From: Chloroflexota bacterium
Lineage (GTDB): Bacteria > Chloroflexota > Dehalococcoidia > Lucifugimonadales > Lucifugimonadaceae
Length of the DNA stretch: 11,558 nucleotides
Assembly: GCA_016189845.1 (NCBI GenBank)
Contig: JACPRT010000113.1
Location: forward strand, 1-11,558
Direction: 5' to 3'
Part shown: piece after piece, positions 1 through 5,676 of the stretch
Numbering within the stretch: the stretch's first letter is position 1
How the letters are laid out: each line of letters starts with the position of its first letter
The notes under the pieces: model-generated
The model's database searches: none
The model's input: only the letters and a program-made list of their open reading frames with translations
Told to the model about the DNA's origin: nothing
Made by a program: the position numbers and the translations under genes

Positions 1-117
1 CAAGTGCGTCATCGACGCCAGTTCGATCACGACTCCCACGCCTCCGATGCTTGTCGACGAGAACGGCAGGCGAGTGACGATGGCGCCTCCGTCGGCGAAG
101 TCCGCCGCGTAGCTCAC
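1..117 (-). CDS. Unrecognised protein, N-terminal fragment (runs off left edge)
   Basis: The minus strand stays open from a GTG at 117-115 to the window edge, giving 39 codons. The GTG shares a 4-nt GTGA overlap with the stop of the formyltransferase gene before it, the same junction type as the one between xseB and that formyltransferase. Nearly every codon ends in G or C, as in the neighbouring real genes, which argues for true coding. The visible peptide begins VSYAADFADGGAIVTRLPFS and continues with a Gly/Val/Ile-rich stretch that could form beta-strands. I see no motif that identifies a family, no signal peptide and no clear Shine-Dalgarno, so initiation is probably coupled to the upstream gene. 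The start is inferred from the overlap. The function is unknown. Confidence 0.6.
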   Translation of the reverse strand, partial: MSYAADFADGGAIVTRLPFSSTSIGGVGVVIELASMTHL

Positions 118-893
118 CCCACCGCAGCTTCGATTTCGCCGGTCAGGTCCAGCGGCGCATCGGGCGGGTCGGCTGGATCGATCCGGCCATCGGCAATCGC
201 AATCAGCGTCCGCACCAGCAGCGGCCGCTCGCGTTCGAGCCCTGCCTGCCTGATGGCGGTGAACAGCGTGAGCGCCTCGCCTTCGGCCGCCTTGATCTCC
301 TGTGCGGAGCGACCTCGCACTTCGGTCCAGAGCCGGTCGAACTGGCCGCCTCGCATCAGGAACGAGCAGTAGCTGAGGACAGGGCCGGCGTCGACATCCT
401 GGGTCACGAGGTTCACCATCGCCCCGGTGCGGGTCGCCCGCTGGTCGATCAGGTCCCAGATGACCTTCTGCCAGGTGCCGATCGGGCCGTCTGGCAGGGC
501 GGGGTGCAGGTTCACCATCCTGAACCGCTTGCAGAGCTCGGGCGCGATCAGCATGTAACCGGCCGTCACCGACACGTCTGCTTTGTACCCCGACAACAGT
601 TCCGCCGCGGCGAGGTCGTAATCGCGCCTCAGCTCGGGCCACGGCCTGCCGCCGCTGGCCTCTCGAAACCGCTTCGATGAGAATGCGACCAGCGGGATGC
701 GGCGAGCTTCCACCCGCGCGATGAACGTATCCGAGCCCGGAGCCTCGCCCTTCTCCCGGTTGCAGAACACGAAGTCGATGCTGGCGTTCAGCGCCCCGGA
801 GTCGATGGCGTCCAGAGCGGCATTCAGCAGGCCCAACGACCCCTCGCCGCGGCCGGTGGAGAACCAGCCGAGACGCAGCGCTCCACGCCTCAC
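114..893 (-). CDS. PurN-like formyltransferase-fold protein
   Basis: The 259-residue product resembles phosphoribosylglycinamide formyltransferase (PurN), which moves a formyl group from 10-formyl-tetrahydrofolate to GAR in purine synthesis. Visible landmarks are an N-terminal strand followed by a Gly-rich loop (TGRGEGS, residues 13-19), a PurN-like CNRE segment near residue 44, and the Asn-His-Asp set of the formyltransferase fold: N128 and H130 in NLHPAL, and D168 in DVDAGPVL. The segment after the His reads PDGPIGTWQKVIWDL instead of the usual LLPAFPG-type loop, and there is a C-terminal extension; PurN is usually nearer 190-215 residues. The reaction is therefore likely, but the acceptor substrate may not be GAR. 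The GTG start at 893 overlaps the xseB stop by 4 nt (GTGA). The frame stays open further upstream, but only as antisense-like Arg-rich sequence inside xseB, so the GTG is preferred. No Shine-Dalgarno is evident, which suggests translational coupling. Confidence 0.8.
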   Translation of the reverse strand: MRRGALRLGWFSTGRGEGSLGLLNAALDAIDSGALNASIDFVFCNREKGEAPGSDTFIARVEARRIPLVAFSSKRFREASGGRPWPELRRDYDLAAAELLSGYKADVSVTAGYMLIAPELCKRFRMVNLHPALPDGPIGTWQKVIWDLIDQRATRTGAMVNLVTQDVDAGPVLSYCSFLMRGGQFDRLWTEVRGRSAQEIKAAEGEALTLFTAIRQAGLERERPLLVRTLIAIADGRIDPADPPDAPLDLTGEIEAAVG

Positions 894-1201
894 GTGGTGC
901 TGTTCTGGCCCGCGCCGTCGCCCGAGGCGGGCTCGTCTTCCTGGAGGAAACGCATCTGCTCGGCGAATGCCGACTGGAGGCGAGTGACCTTCAATTCGGC
1001 AGAGGTGAGCAGTTCGTTGCACCGCTTGGCGAGCACCATGCCCTGCTCGAACAGCCGCATGGCCTCGTCGAGAGGCAGCTTCCCGGACTCCAGGGCGCGG
1101 ACCGTCTCTTCGAGCTTCGCGAACGACTGCTCGAAGGTCGCTGGAACGCTTTCGTTGATGCCCGCGCGGGCCGTCTTATCGGTCATCTGCCCGTCGGTCA
1201 T
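890..1201 (-). CDS. xseB: Exodeoxyribonuclease VII small subunit
   Basis: XseB is the small helical subunit of exonuclease VII. Several copies bind the XseA subunit to form a cytosolic enzyme that degrades single-stranded DNA from both ends into oligonucleotides. The core, FEQSFAKLEETVRALESG followed by LPLDEAMRLFEQG, is the characteristic helical hairpin of the family. The tail is Asp/Gly/Ser-rich and probably disordered. The start is uncertain: ATG at 1201 is chosen, a GTG at 1210 is in frame three codons earlier, and another ATG lies at 1186. None has a strong Shine-Dalgarno. With the chosen start the protein has 103 residues, longer than the usual ~80, because of a polar N-terminal leader. 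It lies 23 nt after xseA and overlaps the formyltransferase gene by 4 nt, consistent with co-expression of both nuclease subunits. Confidence 0.9.
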   Translation of the reverse strand: MTDGQMTDKTARAGINESVPATFEQSFAKLEETVRALESGKLPLDEAMRLFEQGMVLAKRCNELLTSAELKVTRLQSAFAEQMRFLQEDEPASGDGAGQNSTT

Positions 1202-1224
1202 TGTATCCACGCCGCCATCGCCGG

Positions 1225-2427
1225 CTACCGCCTGCGCACCGACGTCGCGGTGGCTTCGACCTCGCCGTCGCCCAGCGTCACTTCCAGCGGGTCACCCGGC
1301 GCAACGTTTCCAGCACTCGTCACGATCGGGCCGCCAGGTCCGAGCCGCACGACCGCGTAGCCGCGTTCCAGGATACTGTTGGGAGAGAGTGCGCGCAGCT
1401 GAGCCTCCAGCCCGTTCAGTTCGGTGCGACGGAGGTGCAGGGCGCGCGACATCGCCGCGTGAGCGCCAAGCAGCATCTCGTTGATACCCTCGCGCAGGTC
1501 AAGCGTGCTGGGGGCACTGGCCGACAGCCGGTCGACAGCGAGCGAAAGCCCCACCCGGGCGTCGCCGGCGCGCCGGCGGAGCGACTCGGAGATGCGGCGG
1601 GCGTGCTCACGCACATCCGTCCGTAGGTCCTCGATGTTTGGCACGACCAACTCCGCGGCCGCGGACGGGGTCGGCGCCCGCAGATCGGCCACGAAGTCGG
1701 CAATCGTGACGTCGGTCTCGTGGCCGATCGCGCTCACGATCGGCACGCGGCTGGAAAAGATCGCGCGTGCCACGGACTCCTCGTTGAACGCCCAGATGTC
1801 TTCCAGCGACCCACCGCCGCGTGCCAGGATGGCCAGGTCCAGTCCCTGGAGCTGGTTCACCTGGTCGAGCGCAGCGACGATCCCGGGCGCGGCCGACTGA
1901 CCCTGCACCGGGGTCGGGACGACGATCACCTCGACGATCGGGTAGCGTCGCCGAAGGATGTTGAGGATGTCCTGCAGCACCGCTCCGGTCGGCGACGTCA
2001 CCACTGCGATACGGGCGGGGAATTTTGGCAAAGGTCGCTTGCGGGAAGGTTCGAACAGGCCTTCGGCCTGAAGCCTCTCCTTCAGGCGCTCGAACGCGAT
2101 CTGAAGCGCCCCCATCCCGGCTGGCCGGACCATGTCGACGTAGAGCTGGATGTCGCCGCGCACCGTGTAGTAGGAAACGCGTCCATGCGCGATCACCTGC
2201 AGGCCGTCGGTGAGGTTGTCGGCGCCCTGGCCGCCCTTGAACATGACCGACTGGAGCGAACCGGCGGCGTCCCGGAGCGAAAAATACGTGTGGCCGGAAC
2301 CGTACCGGCGGGCGTTGGCGACCTCCCCGGTCACCCAGATGTCCTGCAGCGCCGGGTTGGCCTCGATGTACTCCCTGATGTACCCGGCGACCTGCGAGAC
2401 GGTGTAGACGGCCGACGCGGTCTCCAC
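1225..2427 (-). CDS. xseA: Exodeoxyribonuclease VII large subunit
   Basis: XseA is the catalytic subunit of exonuclease VII, which processes single-stranded DNA in repair and recombination. The 400-residue protein has an N-terminal OB-fold (about 5-102, including WVTGEVAN and HTYFSLRD) for ssDNA binding, then the catalytic domain (about 105-262) with the family motifs ARGGGSLEDIWAFNEE (202-217) and GHETDVTIADFVADLRAPTP (235-254). D153, R203, H236 and D239 align with residues reported as important in E. coli XseA (D155, R205, H238, D241). A long helical, probably coiled-coil segment (about 262-345) follows and should bind XseB. The C-terminal segment ALSPNSILERGYAVVR is typical. The start is GTG, 11 nt after the efp stop, with AGG-type purines just upstream. 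The length is slightly below E. coli XseA but within the family range. Confidence 0.97.
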   Translation of the reverse strand: METASAVYTVSQVAGYIREYIEANPALQDIWVTGEVANARRYGSGHTYFSLRDAAGSLQSVMFKGGQGADNLTDGLQVIAHGRVSYYTVRGDIQLYVDMVRPAGMGALQIAFERLKERLQAEGLFEPSRKRPLPKFPARIAVVTSPTGAVLQDILNILRRRYPIVEVIVVPTPVQGQSAAPGIVAALDQVNQLQGLDLAILARGGGSLEDIWAFNEESVARAIFSSRVPIVSAIGHETDVTIADFVADLRAPTPSAAAELVVPNIEDLRTDVREHARRISESLRRRAGDARVGLSLAVDRLSASAPSTLDLREGINEMLLGAHAAMSRALHLRRTELNGLEAQLRALSPNSILERGYAVVRLGPGGPIVTSAGNVAPGDPLEVTLGDGEVEATATSVRRR

Positions 2428-2438
2428 GCCCGCCTGCC

Positions 2439-3002
2439 CTAGCGCACCCGCTCGATGTAGCGACCGTCCCGGGTATCGATCTTGAGCTGGTCGCCCTCGT
2501 TGATGAACAGGGGCACCATCAGCTCGAGGCCGGTATTGGTGGTGATCTTCTTCAACGCGCCGGTCGCAGTGTCACCCTTCACCGCCGGCTCCGCGTGCTC
2601 GACCTTGAGTAACACGAACACCGGCAGCTCGACCGCGATCGGCGCGCCCTCGTAGATCAGCACGTCGATCTTTTCGCCCTCGACGATGTACCTCGTTGCG
2701 TCGCCGAGGACCTCCGCGGGCACCACGAACTGCTCGTAGGTCTCCGTATCCATGAAGGTGTGGGAGTCGCCGTCGAAGTAGAGGTACTGGCAGGAGCGCG
2801 TGTCGATCGGCGCAGGCGTGAGACGATGCGTTCCCGGCATCTTCTTCTCGAAAACGTTGCCGGATTTCACATGCCGGAGCTTCAGGGTGAGGGTCGGAGG
2901 CGCCTTTGGCGCCTTCCGGTGCTGCCACTCCATCACGGTGTACACCTCGCCCTCGTAGAGGATGGCGAGGTTGCGTCGAAGTTCGCTAAAGCCGATTGTC
3001 AC
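2439..3002 (-). CDS. efp: Translation elongation factor P
   Basis: EF-P binds between the ribosomal P and E sites and relieves stalling at consecutive prolines. The 187-residue length and three beta-barrel layout are standard: a KOW-like domain I (1-65), an OB domain II (about 66-128), and a domain III ending VPLFINEGDQLKIDTRDGRY. The domain I loop that contacts the P-site tRNA reads QHRKAPKAPPT (27-37). K33 aligns with the modified lysine of E. coli EF-P (K34), but the usual flanking glycines (PGKG) are replaced by Pro32 and Ala34. No lysine-modification gene (epmA or epmB type) is in the window. The start is GTG, with GGAG about 11 nt upstream, 16 nt after the peptidase gene. Its place behind an M24 aminopeptidase gene is a common bacterial arrangement. 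Confidence 0.97.
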   Translation of the reverse strand: MTIGFSELRRNLAILYEGEVYTVMEWQHRKAPKAPPTLTLKLRHVKSGNVFEKKMPGTHRLTPAPIDTRSCQYLYFDGDSHTFMDTETYEQFVVPAEVLGDATRYIVEGEKIDVLIYEGAPIAVELPVFVLLKVEHAEPAVKGDTATGALKKITTNTGLELMVPLFINEGDQLKIDTRDGRYIERVR

Positions 3003-3018
3003 AGCGAGATTGACTCCA

Positions 3019-4119
3019 TCAGGTCACAAACTTGCGGGCATTGCTGAGGACGCGGGCTCGACCGTTCTCGAGCACCACCACGTCTTCTATTCTCACGCCT
3101 CCCCAGCCGGACAGGTAGATGCCAGGCTCGACGGTGAAGACCATCCCGTTCTCGAGCACGTTCTTGCTGGTCGGGCCGACCCCGGGGCTCTCGTGGACCT
3201 CGAGCCCGACGCCGTGTCCCAGCGAGTGGCCAAAATCCTCGCCATGCCCCGCGGTCTCGATGACTGTCCTCGCCAGCTTGTCGCACTCGGCGCCGGTCAT
3301 TCCGCTGGCCAGCGTTTCGATCGCGGTCAGCTGCGCGCCCAGTACGATGTCGTAGACGCGCCCGAACCGGGCGTCAGGCTTGCCAAGGATGATCGTGCGC
3401 GTGAGGTCGCTACAGTAACCCTCGTACCGCGCCCCCATGTCGATGACGACCGGCTCGCCTTCACGGATCACGCGGTCGGCCGCACGGTGGTGGGGTAGCG
3501 CCCCGTTCGGCCCCGCTCCGACGATCGTGTCGAACGAGACGGCCTCGGCCCCCCGGCCTCGGACGGCCAGCTCGACCTGCCACGCGACCTCAGCCTCCGT
3601 CATGCCAGGCGCGATCTTTTCTGAGACCTCGTCGAACGCCTCGTCGGCGATAGTGATGGCCCGCTGAAGCAGAGCGAGTTCGTTGGAATCCTTGATTGCG
3701 CGTTGCTCGATCGTGATCCCTGTCGTGGCGACCAGCTCGACTTCCGGCGCCGCCTCGCCGGCGCTTTTGAAAGCGTCCTTGAAGCGCCCGAGCTGGGCTA
3801 CCGTCACGTTCTCCGCCTCGAACCCGAGCTTCCTGACTCCGAGCTCGCCCGCGAGTTTTGGCAGCCAGTCGGACCCGGCGCGGATGCGCTCGACGCGGAA
3901 CGCCGGCGCCTGTCGCCCGGCCTGTTCCACGTACCGGAAGTCGGTGGCAAGCACCGCCTGCGCTTCGGTGATCAGGAGGAAGCCTGCGGTACCGACGAAG
4001 CCGGACAGGTAGCGCCGGTTGGAGCCCTCCGAGATCAGGATCCCGTCGAGCTCCTTCTCCTTCAGCTTCGCCCGGAGGGCAGACACCCGGGCGCCAGTCG
4101 CGGGCGCAACGGCGGTCAT
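3019..4119 (-). CDS. pepP: Xaa-Pro aminopeptidase-type M24B metallopeptidase
   Basis: This is probably a cytosolic enzyme that removes N-terminal residues preceding proline. The 366-residue protein has a creatinase-like N-terminal domain (about 10-135) and a pita-bread catalytic domain (about 140-366). All five dinuclear metal ligands of the M24 fold can be placed: D227 and D238 (in VVIDMGARYEGYCSDLTRT), H302 (SLGHGVG), E331 (TVEPGIYL) and E345 (VRIEDVVV). H309, seven residues after H302, matches the second catalytic histidine of E. coli PepP, and a His pair lies at 210-211. The size is closer to the short Bacillus YqhT/PepQ-like forms than to 441-residue E. coli PepP, so prolidase activity (Xaa-Pro dipeptides) is an alternative. 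Its ATG shares an ATGA overlap with the aroQ stop, suggesting coupled translation. The neighbouring EF-P gene fits a shared theme of proline-rich proteins. Confidence 0.93.
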   Translation of the reverse strand: MTAVAPATGARVSALRAKLKEKELDGILISEGSNRRYLSGFVGTAGFLLITEAQAVLATDFRYVEQAGRQAPAFRVERIRAGSDWLPKLAGELGVRKLGFEAENVTVAQLGRFKDAFKSAGEAAPEVELVATTGITIEQRAIKDSNELALLQRAITIADEAFDEVSEKIAPGMTEAEVAWQVELAVRGRGAEAVSFDTIVGAGPNGALPHHRAADRVIREGEPVVIDMGARYEGYCSDLTRTIILGKPDARFGRVYDIVLGAQLTAIETLASGMTGAECDKLARTVIETAGHGEDFGHSLGHGVGLEVHESPGVGPTSKNVLENGMVFTVEPGIYLSGWGGVRIEDVVVLENGRARVLSNARKFVT

Positions 4120-4586
4120 CGGGTTCTTGAGGCTTTGCCCGCCTGGCCGGTCTCTGAGGCGAGGTATTCGAGCGCGAAAAGGTACCCGCGCCAGCCCAGG
4201 CCGGCGATCTGCCCGCGGGCGAAAGGCGCGATGACGGAGTGACGGCGGAACTCCTCGCGGGCGTGGATGTTCGAGATGTGGACCTCGACGACAGGCAGCC
4301 CGGAGTCGAGGAGGGCGTCGAGAATCGAGTACCCGACCTGCGTGAGCGCCCCGGCGTTGATGATCACACCGGAGGCGGCGCCGGCGTTCTCCTGGATGAA
4401 ATCGACGATCGCGCCTTCGTGGTTCGACTGGAAGAACGTGACCGCGGCGCCGAGCTCGCCGGCCCGCCCGCGGAGCGCTTTCTCGACGTCGGCAAGCGTC
4501 GTCGACCCGTACAGCTTCGGGTCGCGCCGGCCCAGACGGTTCAGATTGGGGCCGTTGATCACAAGGAAATTCGGGGTCTGTGGCAC
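4116..4586 (-). CDS. aroQ: Type II 3-dehydroquinate dehydratase
   Basis: AroQ dehydrates 3-dehydroquinate to 3-dehydroshikimate, the third step of the shikimate pathway. The 156-residue length and flavodoxin-like layout fit the type II dodecameric enzymes. Visible family signatures are INGPNLNRLG (10-19), the lid with R21 and catalytic Tyr26 in DPKLYG, FFQSNHEG (51-58), INAGA (76-80, N77), VEVHISNIHAREEF (100-113) with E101 and H103, and R114 just after it. One substrate-pocket segment is unusual: the normal THxSxAxRDA pattern reads TQVGYSILDA (82-91), so the His is Gln83, a Ser is Gly85 and the Arg is Leu89. The fold and the catalytic Tyr are intact, so activity is likely but not certain. 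The start is GTG, with GGAG 7 nt upstream, and no other Met occurs near it. The gene follows the recombinase gene after 51 nt and overlaps the peptidase gene by 4 nt. Confidence 0.94.
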   Translation of the reverse strand: MPQTPNFLVINGPNLNRLGRRDPKLYGSTTLADVEKALRGRAGELGAAVTFFQSNHEGAIVDFIQENAGAASGVIINAGALTQVGYSILDALLDSGLPVVEVHISNIHAREEFRRHSVIAPFARGQIAGLGWRGYLFALEYLASETGQAGKASRTR

Positions 4587-4637
4587 GACCGGACTCCAGG
4601 GATGCCGCCAGCCGCGGCGAGAATGCGGCTCTCCAGC

Positions 4638-5669
4638 TTACACCGTCGAGCCGGGACCATCCGCGCCGGGAACATCGTCCCTGGGCCGTGCCACGGCCGA
4701 CGCCCTGCTTTTCGACCTGGTGCCCGCGCGGGGGTGGGCCCGCTCATACACGATGCGGGCCTGCTCCGCAGAGACGTGGGTGTAGATCTGGGTCGTGACC
4801 GGGCTGGCGTGGCCGAGCAGTTCCTGAACCACCCGCAGATCGGCGCCGCCGTCGAGCATGTGGGTCGCAAAGCTGTGCCTGAGGGTATGGGTATGAAAGT
4901 CAGGGTCCAGGCCGGCAGCGATGGCATGTTTCTTCACGATCATCTGGATGCTGCGCACCGTCAGCCGCCCGCCGTAGCGGTTGAGCAGCAAAGCGTCTCC
5001 CGTCCTGCGGGCAATCCAGCCGGGACGAACGTTCGCAAGATACGAGCGCAGCGCGTCCGCGGCGGGGATGCCAAGCAGCGCGATCCGGTACTTTGAGCCC
5101 TTGCCCAGGACGCGTACCTCGCGGGTTCTCAGCTCAACATCGGCAACGTCCAGCCCGTGGGCTTCGGTCACCCGGAGGCCCGCCGAGTAAATCAGTTCCA
5201 GCACCGCCCGGTCACGCCGTCCGGTTCCAGTGGCCGCATCGGGGGCGGTCAGCAGGGCAACGATCGCCTCTTTGACGACGATGACGGGCAGCCGTCGGTC
5301 GGCCCTGGGCGCGCCCACCATGTCGGTCTGGTCCCGGCTTGCCGCTTTTCGGTCCCTCAAGAACTGGTAGAAGGCGCGCAGGGCGGTCAGCTTGCGCGTC
5401 ACGCTTGCCTTGACGTATCCGATCTCGATGAGCCATGCGAGGTAGCCGCGCAAGAACCACCGGTCCGCACGGTCGAAGCTGTCGGCCTCTTTCATCCGCA
5501 GAAACTCGCCGTACGGCGCGAGGTCGTTGAGGTAGTTGCGGACCGTGAGCGGCGCAAGCTGGCGACCGCCTCGCAAGTGCCTTTCGAACTCGCGCAACCA
5601 GCGGTCCCAGCCGAGCGCCAGGAGCGGATCGGGCCGGCGGCGCGTCCCTCGCCTCGCTGCGCCGGCCAT
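4638..5669 (-). CDS. xerC: Tyrosine recombinase, XerC/XerD type
   Basis: Xer recombinases resolve chromosome dimers at a dif site near the terminus. The 343-residue protein has an N-terminal core-binding SAM-like domain (about 20-106; TVRNYLNDLAPYGEFLR, then LRAFYQFLRDR) and a catalytic domain (about 125-312). The full active site is visible: R166 (AGLRVTEA), K190 (LGKGSKYR), H261 and R264 (HTLRHSFATH), H287 (LLGHAS) and nucleophile Y296 (IYTHVS). These lie about 17 residues after the E. coli XerD positions. A basic, low-complexity tail of about 30 residues follows the usual ...AHPRA end. The ATG at 5669 is chosen; a GTG at 5672 directly precedes it. The gene sits 7 nt after topA. The dprA-topA neighbourhood, matching B. 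subtilis codV (xerC), argues for a housekeeping Xer rather than an integrase, although XerD naming is equally possible from sequence alone. Confidence 0.93.
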   Translation of the reverse strand: MAGAARRGTRRRPDPLLALGWDRWLREFERHLRGGRQLAPLTVRNYLNDLAPYGEFLRMKEADSFDRADRWFLRGYLAWLIEIGYVKASVTRKLTALRAFYQFLRDRKAASRDQTDMVGAPRADRRLPVIVVKEAIVALLTAPDAATGTGRRDRAVLELIYSAGLRVTEAHGLDVADVELRTREVRVLGKGSKYRIALLGIPAADALRSYLANVRPGWIARRTGDALLLNRYGGRLTVRSIQMIVKKHAIAAGLDPDFHTHTLRHSFATHMLDGGADLRVVQELLGHASPVTTQIYTHVSAEQARIVYERAHPRAGTRSKSRASAVARPRDDVPGADGPGSTV

Positions 5670-5676
5670 CACGAGC

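Noticed and set aside
4..372. A plus-strand open frame at the left end.
   Set aside because: It opposes both the PurN-like gene and the left-edge gene, whose third-position G/C pattern is on the minus strand.
1720..2442. A 240-codon plus-strand open frame opposite xseA.
   Set aside because: It lies wholly within the complement of a clear XseA, has no domain and is rich in Arg, Asp and His; it is a shadow of codon bias.
4587..4637. GC-rich inverted repeats between the recombinase gene and aroQ as a terminator.
   Set aside because: The stems are only about 5 bp and no T-run follows, so a terminator is not supported.
4239..5096. A 285-codon plus-strand open frame across aroQ and the recombinase gene.
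   Set aside because: It crosses two genuine opposite-strand genes with intact motifs, and its translation has no recognisable family features.
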